Source of the DNA: Opitutales bacterium
GTDB taxonomy: Bacteria > Verrucomicrobiota > Verrucomicrobiia > Opitutales > Oceanipulchritudinaceae
Direction: 5' to 3'
DNA length: 64,000 nt
Assembly: GCA_016932335.1 (NCBI GenBank)
Contig: JAFGCZ010000012.1
Location: forward strand, 186,001 to 250,000
The notes under the pieces are model-generated. The model had not been told where the DNA came from, did not search any database, and saw nothing but the letters and a program-made list of their open reading frames with translations. Made by a program: the position numbers and the translations under genes. How positions within the stretch are numbered: position 1 is the first letter of the stretch; each line of letters begins with the position of its first letter. This document shows, piece after piece, positions 1 through 8,858 of the stretch.

Positions 1-871
1 TTCCGATATTCGCGTCTTTTTTGAGTTGAATGCACACAACTATGTGGCCGTCATTGGTGCACTGATGGTTGTTTCCGGTGTTTGCTTTAAGATTGCTGCA
101 GTCCCGTTCCATGTTTGGGTTGGCGATATTTATCAGGGCGCTCCGACTCCTGTTACTGCATTCCTTGCCGTAGCATCCAAAGCAAGTGGTTTCATTGTTC
201 TGCTTGGTTTGGTTCTCGGGCCATTTCTTCCTTTGGCTTACATCTTTAAGCCGCTGCTTGCCGCCTTGGCCGTTATTACTATTCTCTTCGGCAACATTGC
301 CGGGGTAGGGCAGCAAAACGTCAAGCGCATCATGGGGATGTCCGGGATAGCTCATGCCGGTTACCTCTTGATTGGGGTTGTTGCCGCCTTCTCCGTGGAA
401 ATGGCTGTTAGTGCCATTCTCTTCTATCTCTTTGTCTACATGCTGGCTTCATTTGGCGTCTTCAGCGTAATGGCGCATGTTAGCCGCGAGGATGATTCTA
501 TTATGTTGCTGGAGGATTATGGCGATCTGCTCAAAGATAACCCATTCCTTGGCTCTGTTCTGGTGGTTGGCCTTGGTTCCCTTGCCGGGATTCCGCCTCT
601 TGCCGGTTTTATGGGTAAACTGATCCTCTTTATTGCCGCTTTCCAGGCCCAGCTCTATGTCCTTTTAGGCGTTGCGATTGTTGGAGTCGTTATCTCCATC
701 AGTTACTACTTTGGATGGATTAAGGCTGCCGTATTCCGCAATCCTGAAGTAGAGCCCGTGCACAGCACACTTTATATCCCGTCTCGCACCATGCGTGTCT
801 TTATGGGAGTGCTTACGCTGCTTACGATCAGTGTCGGTCTCTATCAGGGAATCCTCAGCTTCGTTTTCTAA
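1..871 (+). CDS. nuoN: NADH-quinone oxidoreductase subunit N, C-terminal part (cut by window edge)
   Basis: Membrane antiporter-like subunit of respiratory complex I, which couples NADH oxidation to proton translocation. The reading frame is open to the left edge (in frame from base 2), so the TTG at 26 in the ORF track is not the true start and the N-terminal part lies outside. The visible part is almost entirely hydrophobic. It carries the family blocks FKIAAVPFHVW, YQGAPTPVTAF and ASKASGF with the conserved channel lysines, then the NVKRIMGMSGIAHAGYLLIG block typical of NuoN. It is the last gene of its operon, because a strong terminator follows 21 bases after the stop. The related NuoL and NuoM proteins are the alternatives, but the C-terminal length and motif spacing fit NuoN best. 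Confidence 0.93.
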   Translation, partial: SDIRVFFELNAHNYVAVIGALMVVSGVCFKIAAVPFHVWVGDIYQGAPTPVTAFLAVASKASGFIVLLGLVLGPFLPLAYIFKPLLAALAVITILFGNIAGVGQQNVKRIMGMSGIAHAGYLLIGVVAAFSVEMAVSAILFYLFVYMLASFGVFSVMAHVSREDDSIMLLEDYGDLLKDNPFLGSVLVVGLGSLAGIPPLAGFMGKLILFIAAFQAQLYVLLGVAIVGVVISISYYFGWIKAAVFRNPEVEPVHSTLYIPSRTMRVFMGVLTLLTISVGLYQGILSFVF

Positions 872-891
872 GCTTACGCTTTCTCTTTGGT

Positions 892-921
892 CCCGCCTTT
901 TAACAAGGCGGGGCCTTTTTG
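892..921 (+). terminator. Intrinsic terminator after nuoN
   Basis: CCCGCCTT, a 5-nt loop and AAGGCGGG form an 8-bp GC-rich stem followed by GCCTTTTTG. It ends the complex I transcript. Confidence 0.85.
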
Positions 922-933
922 TTTACGGGCATC

Positions 934-967
934 AAAAAACTCCGGAAGAAATCTTCCGGAGTTTTTC
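934..967. terminator. Bidirectional terminator between nuoN and the DUF1015 gene
   Basis: A near-perfect inverted repeat, ACTCCGGAAGA / TCTTCCGGAGT, is flanked by A6 on the left and T5 on the right, so it can terminate both ways. Its likely main job is ending the minus-strand DUF1015 transcript. Confidence 0.8.
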
Positions 968-981
968 AAAGGGTAAACCGT

Positions 982-2205
982 TTATTTTTCGAAGGTATGC
1001 ACAAACAGGCCGCTGCGCAGCTTCGGCTCGAACCACGTGCTTTTCGGCGGCATGATACGGTCGGCATCGGCAATATCCATCAGCTGCTGAGTCGTGGTCG
1101 GATACATGGAGAAGGCAACAGCGGCTCTTCCCGCATCAACTTCCTTCTTAAGATAGCCGGTTCCACGAATACCGCCGGCAAATTGAACCCGATTACTGAT
1201 ACGGGGATCCTCAATTCCCAGCATCGGTGCCAGCACACGATTTTGCAGCAGGCTGACATCCAGACGTTCTACCGGATCGTCGGATTCTGTGTCCGTGAAT
1301 TCTAGCCCATACCACTTGCCTGCCAGGTAGATGCTGACTTTTCCGGTGTTGTCCGGTGTATCCGAAGCATTCTCGCTGACAATCCCAACTTTGCTCAAGG
1401 CTTCCAGGAAGCTGTTTTCGGTCATTCCGTTCAGATCAGTTACTAGACGATTGTAAGCCAATACATTCAGTTGATTGTCGGGGAAAATTACGCAGAGAAA
1501 CGCATTGTAATCTTCTTTGCCGGTGTGGTTCGGGTTTGCCGATTTACGTTCCTTACCAACTCGTGACGCACTGGCACTGCGGTGGTGACCGTCGGCTACA
1601 TAGAAAAGGTCAATATCCTTGAATGCCTCAACCAATTCATTTACCAAACCAATTCTCCAGCCGGTGTGCTGGATTCCATCAGGTGCTGTAAAATCGAACT
1701 CCGGGGTTCCTTTTACAGCTTCACTGACAATCAGATCTATATCGGCTTTATTTTTATAGGTTAAAAAAACCGGTCCGGCATTAGCTGAAAGATCAGACGT
1801 CATGCGTGTGCGGTCGTCTTCTTTGTCCTGTCGGGTTTTTTCATGTTTCTTGATGCGGTTTGCTTCGTAGTCTTCTACCTTGCAAAGGGCCACAACACCG
1901 GTTTGCACATGATTGCCCATCCTTTGGCGGTAAGCATAAATGCCGGGTTCACCATCTCTTTGGAGAATTCCGTCTCTTTGGAAGCGCTCAAAGTTCTCCA
2001 CTGCCTTGGCGTAAACCTCATCTGCGTGAGGATCCGTTCCGGCGGGAAGATCGATTTCGGGGCGTACGATGTGCAGCATGGAAATCGGATTTCCATCAGA
2101 AAGCTCAATCGCTTCTTCAGTAGAAACAACGTCATAAGGTAGAGAAGCTACCTTGGGCGCATTTTCTTTAGAGGGTCTCAGTGCACGGAATGGTAATATA
2201 TCCAT
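982..2205 (-). CDS. DUF1015 family protein
   Basis: Cytosolic protein of about 407 aa. It matches the DUF1015 family (COG4198), a widespread family without a settled function, sometimes found near serine biosynthesis genes. Visible signatures are the N-terminal 'ILPFRALRP' followed by 'SLPYDVV', and the central 'YVADGHHRSASASR' block, which is the most conserved stretch of the family. The ORF track starts at a TTG (2241). The ATG at 2205 is preferred because family members begin with a short M-x-IxPFRAxRP. It stands alone, convergent with nuoN and divergent from the antiporter gene. The family call is secure, but no reaction can be assigned from sequence. Confidence 0.88.
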   Translation of the reverse strand: MDILPFRALRPSKENAPKVASLPYDVVSTEEAIELSDGNPISMLHIVRPEIDLPAGTDPHADEVYAKAVENFERFQRDGILQRDGEPGIYAYRQRMGNHVQTGVVALCKVEDYEANRIKKHEKTRQDKEDDRTRMTSDLSANAGPVFLTYKNKADIDLIVSEAVKGTPEFDFTAPDGIQHTGWRIGLVNELVEAFKDIDLFYVADGHHRSASASRVGKERKSANPNHTGKEDYNAFLCVIFPDNQLNVLAYNRLVTDLNGMTENSFLEALSKVGIVSENASDTPDNTGKVSIYLAGKWYGLEFTDTESDDPVERLDVSLLQNRVLAPMLGIEDPRISNRVQFAGGIRGTGYLKKEVDAGRAAVAFSMYPTTTQQLMDIADADRIMPPKSTWFEPKLRSGLFVHTFEK

Positions 2206-2271
2206 ATCTTTTCTAAGATCATAACTCCTTGGCTTTGGCAAGCGTCCAATAAAAAGTACGTGCGAGTTGTC

Positions 2272-2299
2272 TTGAAATGTTTCATAAATGTTATATAGA
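2272..2299 (+). promoter_or_regulatory. Candidate sigma70-type promoter for the antiporter gene
   Basis: TTGAAA (2272-2277), a 16-nt spacer and TATAGA (2294-2299) lie about 60 bases before the ATG at 2361, in the divergent spacer. This is pattern matching only. Confidence 0.4.
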
Positions 2300-2360
2300 T
2301 TGTTTTGTCTACTATACCAAAGAATTAACTACTGGCACTGTTTAAGCTAACTACCACCCC

Positions 2361-3953
2361 ATGCGTGTACTTAAAAATCCCCTATCTACTCTACTGCTGG
2401 TTCTACTATTCCTGTTTCCGTTTGTTCCATCTTTGACAGCGGCTGGAGGTCACCACCTTCAGGAATCAGCTATTCCTTATTCTCTGGATGATTACAAAAT
2501 CCATGAAAATGAAGCGGGTAAGGAAACCTTGCTGGATGTGTTGAAGTCTCGCGCTCAGCAGCATCCTTTCAATGTTGTGGCTACGCTCATCTTTTTCTGT
2601 GCAATATTACACACTTTTCTGGCCACAAAAATCAACCATTGCGCACACCGTCTACAAGTGGCTCACGAGCACAGAATGCGCTCCGGTGGTAATGGTTTGG
2701 CTGAAAATAAACCCTATCGAGACGCCAAAGATGACGTCAGCTTCTGGGCGGAAGTCCTGCACTTTCTAGGAGAGGTAGAGGCCATTTTTGGTATCTGGTG
2801 TATACCCTTGGTCTTTTCTGTTATCTACTTTCACGACTGGAGCACCTTTGTTTCCTTCATAGACCAGAAAGTCAATTACACCGAACCCATGTTTGTTGTA
2901 GTTATTATGACTATGGCATCCACTCGTCCGGTTTTGAAATTTGCTGAAGCTGCTCTGCGCAAGGTTGCCCGTATTGGTAAGAATTCTCCTGGGGCATGGT
3001 GGTGTTCTATTTTGATAATTGCTCCAATCCTTGGTTCATTTATTACTGAACCTGCTGCAATGACGATAGCGGCGCTCTTGTTGGCCAAACAGTTCTATCA
3101 GTACCAGCCATCGCGAAAGTTTAAATATGCCACTTTAGGGCTGCTTTTTGTAAATGTTTCTGTGGGTGGCACCTTTACCCATTTTGCCGCACCTCCTGTG
3201 TTGATGGTCGCCGGGCGCTGGGGCTGGGATATGGCCTTTATGTTCGAGCATTTTGGCTGGAAAGCGCTTATTGGTATTACCATTTCTACAGCCATTTATT
3301 ATTTTGTGTTTAGGAAAGAACTCAGTAGTATGGCTGTTCAGGTAAAAGACGATCCTAGCTATGGAAATGGCAATAACAGTCAGCCTATTCCGGTTTGGGT
3401 GACCATTATGGTGCTGTGTTTCATGGCCTGGACGGTTTTAAACCTGCACAATCCCCCCCTCTTTATTGCCGGATTTTTGTTCTTCATTGCCATGACCAAG
3501 GCAACATCCACTCATCATGATGCCATCAGTATTAAAAATCCTTTGCTGGTTGGCTTTTTTCTGGCTGGCTTGGTGACACATGGTGCTTTGCAGCAGTGGT
3601 GGATTGAGCCTGTTCTCGGTCGTCTGGGTGAGTTGCCTCTCTTCGGTGGAGCAACCCTGCTCACCGCCTTCAACGACAATGCAGCCATTACTTTTCTGGC
3701 TTCTCAGGTTCCCGAATTTGACCCCGCCATGTTGGATACCGCAGCGGAAATTGCCCGGGCTCATGCCCTACAGTACGCGGTGGTGGCCGGCGCCGTTACC
3801 GGTGGCGGATTGACAGTAATCGCCAATGCGCCCAACCCCGCCGGTCAGAATATTTTGCAGCGCTTCTTTAAGGGAGGCATAGCTCCCATATATTTGACTT
3901 TGGGGGCACTAGTGCCAACTGCCATCATGGCCGCTTGTTTTCTCCTGTTGTAA
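2361..3953 (+). CDS. Putative Na+/H+ antiporter (PF07399-type)
   Basis: Polytopic inner-membrane protein of 530 aa. It begins with a cleavable-looking hydrophobic leader (about residues 10-28, ending near SLTAAGG), and roughly ten further hydrophobic segments follow. Conserved-looking blocks are 'FGIWCIPLVFSVIYF', 'TEPAAMTIAALLLAKQFY', 'THFAAPPVLMVAGRWGWD' and 'FNDNAAITFLASQVPE', the last resembling ion-binding loops of the ion transporter superfamily. I assign it to the 'putative Na+/H+ antiporter' family (PF07399) related to NhaD/ArsB-type carriers. The role is probably sodium or pH homeostasis, which would suit a marine organism. The substrate is inferred from family naming only. It is probably monocistronic; rimO follows 72 bases downstream. 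Confidence 0.78.
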   Translation: MRVLKNPLSTLLLVLLFLFPFVPSLTAAGGHHLQESAIPYSLDDYKIHENEAGKETLLDVLKSRAQQHPFNVVATLIFFCAILHTFLATKINHCAHRLQVAHEHRMRSGGNGLAENKPYRDAKDDVSFWAEVLHFLGEVEAIFGIWCIPLVFSVIYFHDWSTFVSFIDQKVNYTEPMFVVVIMTMASTRPVLKFAEAALRKVARIGKNSPGAWWCSILIIAPILGSFITEPAAMTIAALLLAKQFYQYQPSRKFKYATLGLLFVNVSVGGTFTHFAAPPVLMVAGRWGWDMAFMFEHFGWKALIGITISTAIYYFVFRKELSSMAVQVKDDPSYGNGNNSQPIPVWVTIMVLCFMAWTVLNLHNPPLFIAGFLFFIAMTKATSTHHDAISIKNPLLVGFFLAGLVTHGALQQWWIEPVLGRLGELPLFGGATLLTAFNDNAAITFLASQVPEFDPAMLDTAAEIARAHALQYAVVAGAVTGGGLTVIANAPNPAGQNILQRFFKGGIAPIYLTLGALVPTAIMAACFLLL

Positions 3954-4025
3954 AATACACGTCAAATGAGGAAAATAGTTTGCGATTGAAGCGCTTATGA
4001 GGCTCATTCTTCGCATTTCCTTCAT

Positions 4026-5381
4026 ATGACAAAAGTAAACATTCTTTCCCTTGGTTGTGCCAAGAACTTGATTGATTCTGAGATCATGCTCGGTTGCCTG
4101 CAACAGGCCGGTATGCAAATTGTAGAAGATGCTGCTGAGTCGGATGTGCTGATCATCAATACCTGTTCCTTTATTGATATTGCCAAGCAAGAGAGTGTTC
4201 AGGCTTTGCAGGACGCTGTGGATGAGCGTGGCCGCAAAAAACGCAAAATTATTGCCGCGGGGTGCCTTTCTCAGCGTTACCGTGAAGAACTCCCTTCTCT
4301 CATGCCGGGAGTCGATGCGTTTATCGGCATTGATCAGGTATCGAAAATAGTTCCTATTTTCGAAGGTCTTTTAGCGAAGAATCCAGAGCGCAATTATGTA
4401 ACGGCTCGCCCGGTCTACATTCCGGATTATTCAACCCCGCGCTACCGCTTGACCCCTGCCCATACGGCATATGTCAAAATTGCCGAAGGTTGTAATCATC
4501 CGTGCAGTTTTTGTGCGATTCCGGGGATAAGAGGGCGCCACCGCAGCCGCCCTCAGGAATCCATCGTCAAAGAAGTTCGTCAGCTTGTGGCCGATGGGGT
4601 TAAAGAAATTAACCTGATCAGCCAGGACACAACTTACTACGGAATGGATCTCTGGGAAGGGGAGAGGGCTCGCCCCCGCAGCGGTGTGGATTCCTCAAAA
4701 GGAGTTTCTTTGGCAACTTTGCTCAGGGAATTAAACAACATTGAGGGCTGTTTTTGGATCCGATTGCTCTATACCCACCCGGCCCATTGGAGCGATGAGT
4801 TGATTCAAACCATTGCCGAGTGCGAGAAGGTGGTTAAATACGTGGATATTCCACTCCAGCACATTGCGAACAATATGCTCGATCGTATGCAGCGGGAAAC
4901 CGATGGTGCCTACATCAGGGATTTGTTGGCCAGAATGCGCAAAGGCATTCCTGGTCTTGCCATTCGCAGTACATTTATCGTTGGTTTTCCCGGCGAGACT
5001 CAGGATGATTTCGATGAACTGCTTCAGTTCATCAAAGATCAGCACTTCGAAAGAGCCGGTGTCTTTAACTATTCCCGTGAAGAGGGCACCAAGGCCTATC
5101 GCTACGAAGAACAAATTCATCATATGCGTCGCAAGAGCCGTGAACAGAAAGCAAATCACCTGCTTCAGGAACTGGCTCGCAAAACCAGTGCAGCCCTCGT
5201 TGGGAAACAGATGACTGTGTTGGTGGATTCTGTGGGTACGGCCCGCAGCCCTTGGGATGCCCCTGAGGTTGATGGTACCGTGATTGTCGATGAGTCCATC
5301 CCGGTGGGCTCTTTTGTCGATGTGACTGTTAAGGACTTTTTCGGTTACGATCTTATTGCTGAAGAAGATTTGGTTAAGTAA
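4026..5381 (+). CDS. rimO: Ribosomal protein uS12 methylthiotransferase RimO
   Basis: Radical-SAM enzyme that adds a methylthio group to the conserved aspartate of ribosomal protein S12. The 451-aa length is normal for the family. The N-terminal UPF0004 domain carries three cluster cysteines (LGCAKN, INTCSF, AAGCLSQ). The radical-SAM motif CNHPCSFC sits near residue 155 and a TRAM domain occupies the last 65 or so residues. The SLGCAKNLIDSE opening and the 'IPGIRGRHRSR' block separate RimO from its tRNA-modifying relative MiaB. An insertion of about 15 residues rich in Arg/Ser (near residue 220) sits between radical-SAM elements and is probably a lineage-specific loop. The ATG follows TTTCCTTCAT with no clear Shine-Dalgarno sequence. 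Confidence 0.95.
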   Translation: MTKVNILSLGCAKNLIDSEIMLGCLQQAGMQIVEDAAESDVLIINTCSFIDIAKQESVQALQDAVDERGRKKRKIIAAGCLSQRYREELPSLMPGVDAFIGIDQVSKIVPIFEGLLAKNPERNYVTARPVYIPDYSTPRYRLTPAHTAYVKIAEGCNHPCSFCAIPGIRGRHRSRPQESIVKEVRQLVADGVKEINLISQDTTYYGMDLWEGERARPRSGVDSSKGVSLATLLRELNNIEGCFWIRLLYTHPAHWSDELIQTIAECEKVVKYVDIPLQHIANNMLDRMQRETDGAYIRDLLARMRKGIPGLAIRSTFIVGFPGETQDDFDELLQFIKDQHFERAGVFNYSREEGTKAYRYEEQIHHMRRKSREQKANHLLQELARKTSAALVGKQMTVLVDSVGTARSPWDAPEVDGTVIVDESIPVGSFVDVTVKDFFGYDLIAEEDLVK

Positions 5382-5550
5382 TTTCTGGGGCTCCTTTTTC
5401 ATAGCTTATCATCAATAAGTTAAGGAGTGTTTGTCCTGCACTTTTGAGTTGCCAAAAAAATGAGAAATACACCATAATCAACCCCTGCTTGCCATGGAGC
5501 TCTCTGATCCATGTGCCCTTGCGTGTTTTTATCCGTTTTGGCACCTGTTT

Positions 5551-5571
5551 CTTCTTTTGGCATAAAAGAAG
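5551..5571. promoter_or_regulatory. Inverted repeat upstream of the TonB operon
   Basis: CTTCTTTT-N5-AAAAGAAG is a perfect 8-bp inverted repeat 46-66 bases before the DUF3450 start. There is no T-run after it, so it is not a terminator. It could be an operator for the TonB operon. No Fur-like sequence was recognised. Confidence 0.35.
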
Positions 5572-5616
5572 CTTTGCGGTAGCCTTTCGATTTCATTCAT
5601 CTAAACAAAAATAACT

Positions 5617-6396
5617 ATGCTCAACTCATTCAGAAGACTGGGCCTTTTGACGTCCTGTGCTGCCGTTGGTTTGGCCGCCGTAACGCTTGATGCGCAAACA
5701 TCTCTTGATGATAGCCTCAATTCCCTCGAAAAATGGGTGGAAACAGAGAGTGTCATTTCCAAGGAAAAAGCCGACTGGGAAATTCAGAAACAATCCATGC
5801 TCGACCTCTTGGCCGTGCATCGCAAAGAACTCGATGAGTTGGCCGCACAGATTAAAGCTGCGGAGGATATGACCAGCACGGCAGATGCCCGGCGCGAGGC
5901 CTTGCTCGGTGAGCAGGACAGTATTCGCAAGATTGAGGCTAGAATTAAGGATCAGATTACGGCTCAGGAAGCCAGCCTGAAGAAGGTTATCAAAAAACTG
6001 CCGCGTCCTTTGCAGCAGGAGATTTTGCCGCTCTCTTCTCGCCTTCCCGAAGATCCGGAAAAGACCTCTCTGAGCCTTTCCCAGCGTATGCAAAATGTGG
6101 TCGGTATTTTGACCCAGATCGATAAATTTAACACTACGGTAGAAGTGGTTCCCGAAAGCCGCAGTTTTGAAGATGGCAAGCTTGTAGAAGTTAAGACCAT
6201 TTATTTCGGTATGGCTGTTGCTTATTATGCCGATACCGTCGGCACCCACGCAGGGTATGGTGTCCCTACCGAAAATGGTTGGGAATGGCAGCCCGATGAC
6301 AGCATTGCCGAGAAAGTTCAGTCCATCATCATGATGGCGGAAGGTCAGACAACGGACATCAAGTTCGTCGAATTGCCTGTGACCATTAAAGACTAA
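5617..6396 (+). CDS. DUF3450 family periplasmic protein of a TonB2-type operon
   Basis: Predicted periplasmic coiled-coil protein of 259 aa with a signal peptide (cleavage near LDAQTS). Residues about 30-125 are heptad-rich and helical, followed by a compact C-terminal domain with 'KTIYFGMAVAYYAD' and 'GWEWQPDD'. This matches DUF3450 (PF11932), whose members sit at the head of TonB2-system operons in Vibrio and Shewanella. Gene order here is the same: DUF3450, TtpC-like, ExbB, ExbD, TonB, TPR. Its biochemical role is unknown; a periplasmic partner of the energising complex is likely. It is the first gene of a six-gene operon with spacings of 4 to 21 bases. Confidence 0.85.
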   Translation: MLNSFRRLGLLTSCAAVGLAAVTLDAQTSLDDSLNSLEKWVETESVISKEKADWEIQKQSMLDLLAVHRKELDELAAQIKAAEDMTSTADARREALLGEQDSIRKIEARIKDQITAQEASLKKVIKKLPRPLQQEILPLSSRLPEDPEKTSLSLSQRMQNVVGILTQIDKFNTTVEVVPESRSFEDGKLVEVKTIYFGMAVAYYADTVGTHAGYGVPTENGWEWQPDDSIAEKVQSIIMMAEGQTTDIKFVELPVTIKD

Positions 6397-6417
6397 CCGA
6401 TCTACTTTCTTCCTACC

Positions 6418-7797
6418 GTGAAAAAAACATTTTTAGCCCTTTCATTGATTCTTCCCTCGTTGGCTTATGCCGCAGGGGCTCAGAGTGCATATCAGTCTGC
6501 CGATGCAGACCTTAAAGCCTCTTTGAACGACTTGAGTGCACTGCGCCAGGATATTAAAGACGAGCAAATTCCCCTTGCCAAGGAACTGCGCGAAGTTCAG
6601 GACGATCTCCGCGTAAAGCGCGGCGAAGTGGCCCGTATTCAGCGCTTGCGCGATAATTCTACGGTCGACCTCAATCGCCTCAATGATAACGTAAAAGGCC
6701 GCCGCGACCAGATCGACTACATGTCTAATCTCGTCACAGAATATGGCCGTTCCCTTAAGGTTCGCGTTAACCTTTCCGAGCAGCAGTTCTTTAAGGCTGA
6801 TTTTGATCAGTTCGACGCCATTGGTAATAATCCTGAGCTTTCCAAGGCAGAGAAGCTCAGTGATCAGTTGACCTTGGTTTCCAAGGGGATTGAACGCATC
6901 GACGACCTTATCGGCGGATTTACCTTTACCGGAAACGCCATCACTCCCGATGGTACCTTCGAAGAGGGTGTCTTTATCCTCGTTGGCCCTTCTGTTGTCT
7001 TTTCCAGCAATGCCAGTCAGTCTGCCGGTTTAGCCTTGGATAGCGGTGCTTTTGCTCCTTCCGTGGTATCTCTTGGAGATGAATTGGACCAAAGTGTTCG
7101 CTCGCTTGCTGCATCCCATTCCGGTGTGGTTCCTCTGGACGCCACCCTGGGAGATGCCCTTGCCATCAAACGCGAGGAAACCACCGTTATCGAGCACATC
7201 AAAGCCGGTGGTATCTGGATCTACCCGATTCTGCTTTTTGCCGGTCTTGCTGCCTGCACCGCTATTTTCAAGCTTTTCGAAATTTACTCGATCAAGATGC
7301 CTCAGCCGGGTTCATTACACACCGTGCTTAAGCTCCTGAATGAGGGTAAAGACGAGGAAGCCTTGGCTTATGCCAAGTCCATTGCCGGCCCTGCCGGAGT
7401 AATGTTGCAGGATGCAGTCATCCACTCAACAGAGTCCAAGGAGCTGATCGAAGAAGTCATGTATGAACGCATGATTGAAATTCAGCCAAAGCTGGAGCGC
7501 CTGCTTCCCTTTATTTCTGTTACTGCCGCTACCGCACCTCTCATGGGGCTGCTCGGAACCGTAACCGGGATGATCAATACCTTTAAGCTCATCACTATCT
7601 TTGGTACCGGCGACGCCAAGAGCCTTTCCGGAGGTATTTCCGAAGCGCTGATCACTACTGAGTTCGGTTTGATTGTGGCGATTCCTTCTTTGATCATGCA
7701 TGCCCTTCTCTCACGCCGTGCGCAGGGGGTTATGGCCAACATGGAGCGTATTGCCGTTTCTTTTGTAAACGGTATTAATCGCAAAAACATCGCTTAA
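6418..7797 (+). CDS. TtpC-like MotA/TolQ/ExbB proton channel family protein
   Basis: Inner-membrane protein of 459 aa, start codon GTG. It has a signal-like N-terminus (SLAYAAGAQS). A periplasmic coiled-coil domain over residues about 20-240 resembles the DUF3450 product. A C-terminal MotA/TolQ/ExbB domain follows, with membrane segments near 265-285, 365-390 and 410-435 and the blocks 'TAPLMGLLGTVTGM' and 'GGISEALITTEFGL'. A long ExbB with an extra periplasmic domain is the hallmark of TtpC, needed with ExbB2/ExbD2/TonB2 for energy transfer in vibrios. Here it probably joins the next three proteins in one complex. Similarity to TtpC is inferred from domain layout and gene order. Confidence 0.88.
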   Translation: MKKTFLALSLILPSLAYAAGAQSAYQSADADLKASLNDLSALRQDIKDEQIPLAKELREVQDDLRVKRGEVARIQRLRDNSTVDLNRLNDNVKGRRDQIDYMSNLVTEYGRSLKVRVNLSEQQFFKADFDQFDAIGNNPELSKAEKLSDQLTLVSKGIERIDDLIGGFTFTGNAITPDGTFEEGVFILVGPSVVFSSNASQSAGLALDSGAFAPSVVSLGDELDQSVRSLAASHSGVVPLDATLGDALAIKREETTVIEHIKAGGIWIYPILLFAGLAACTAIFKLFEIYSIKMPQPGSLHTVLKLLNEGKDEEALAYAKSIAGPAGVMLQDAVIHSTESKELIEEVMYERMIEIQPKLERLLPFISVTAATAPLMGLLGTVTGMINTFKLITIFGTGDAKSLSGGISEALITTEFGLIVAIPSLIMHALLSRRAQGVMANMERIAVSFVNGINRKNIA

Positions 7798-7809
7798 TAG
7801 GGGGCTCTT

Positions 7810-8427
7810 GTGATTAATCCGATCATAGCATCCCTTTCCGGGTTTGCGGAGGAGGCTACCACCATCGTCACCTCCGGGGGGTGGTTGATGTTCCCTCTGG
7901 TCGTGGTCGCCCTCTTTATCTATTGGACTGCTTTTGAAGCATACTTCTATTTTTCCGTGCACAAATTTTATAAGGTTGGCAAAGGGAAAATGGAACAATG
8001 GGTAAAGGACCGCAGCGGTTGCCCGAACGAAATCGGTAACATTATCGAATATACCCAAAGAGATTGCACCACGTCTGAGGATGTGCGCAGCCGCTTTGAG
8101 GAAGTTCGTAATGCCTACCTTTACAAGGTTCAGCGTCGTCGCTGGTTCCTCATGATTCTCATCAGTATCGCTCCGCTTATGGGCCTGCTGGGAACTGTTA
8201 CCGGTATGCTTTCAACATTTGAAGGCCTTTCCGTAAGTAATGGAGGAAACACTGTGGATATGGTTGCCGGAGGTATTTCCGAGGCTCTCATCACCACTCA
8301 GACGGGCCTTGTTATTGCCATTCCCGCATACGTCATTGCATACATGATTCTTAAACGAATCAACGAAATGGATGCATGCCTCACGCACCTCGAATCCATT
8401 ACCGTTCAGGTAGTCGAGAAGAAGTAA
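7810..8427 (+). CDS. exbB: ExbB-type proton channel subunit
   Basis: Inner-membrane subunit of the TonB energising complex that conducts protons with ExbD. It is 205 aa with a GTG start 12 bases after the previous stop. There are three membrane segments: about residues 22-45, then a cytoplasmic loop, then 'FLMILISIAPLMGLLGTVTGML' and 'EALITTQTGLVIAIPAYVIAYMIL'. The polar threonines of the last two helices, which form the proton path in ExbB, are present. It is shorter than E. coli ExbB (244 aa), which is usual for ExbB2 types. Confidence 0.92.
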   Translation: MINPIIASLSGFAEEATTIVTSGGWLMFPLVVVALFIYWTAFEAYFYFSVHKFYKVGKGKMEQWVKDRSGCPNEIGNIIEYTQRDCTTSEDVRSRFEEVRNAYLYKVQRRRWFLMILISIAPLMGLLGTVTGMLSTFEGLSVSNGGNTVDMVAGGISEALITTQTGLVIAIPAYVIAYMILKRINEMDACLTHLESITVQVVEKK

Positions 8428-8446
8428 CCTTCAGCGCCAGTAAAGC

Positions 8447-8854
8447 ATGAAACGTAAAAGAGTTTTTTCAGGAAATCAGAATAATTCTGACGAAATCAAC
8501 ATTTCCCCGCTCATCGACATGGTTTTCATCCTGTTGATCTTCTTCATCGTCACCACGGTGTTTGTTGAAGAAACCGGAGTCGAAGTCACTAAGCCTCAGG
8601 CTGCATCCGCCGTTTCTTTGGAGAAGAACAGCATTCTTATCGCTATTACCTCCAGTGGAAACGTTATGTATGGTGGTCGTGATATTGGGGTCAATGGGGT
8701 TAGGGCGATTGTACGCCGCCTGATTCAGGACAACCCTAAGATGCCGGTTATCATCCAGGCAGACGAAGCCGTCTCCACGGGAATGACTGTTCGCGTTATC
8801 GACGAAGCCAAGCTCGCCGGAGCTCAGGCTGTCAATATCTCTACAGAAAACTAA
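8447..8854 (+). CDS. exbD: ExbD/TolR biopolymer transport protein
   Basis: Single-pass inner-membrane protein of 135 aa. A short cytoplasmic N-terminus precedes one membrane helix containing the essential acidic residue in '[19 protein letters not shown]'. The C-terminal periplasmic domain ends in the family block '[34 protein letters not shown]'. It works with ExbB to convert the proton gradient into TonB motion. It lies 19 bases after exbB and 4 bases before tonB. Confidence 0.93.
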   Translation: MKRKRVFSGNQNNSDEINISPLIDMVFILLIFFIVTTVFVEETGVEVTKPQAASAVSLEKNSILIAITSSGNVMYGGRDIGVNGVRAIVRRLIQDNPKMPVIIQADEAVSTGMTVRVIDEAKLAGAQAVNISTEN

Positions 8855-8858
8855 GCTG

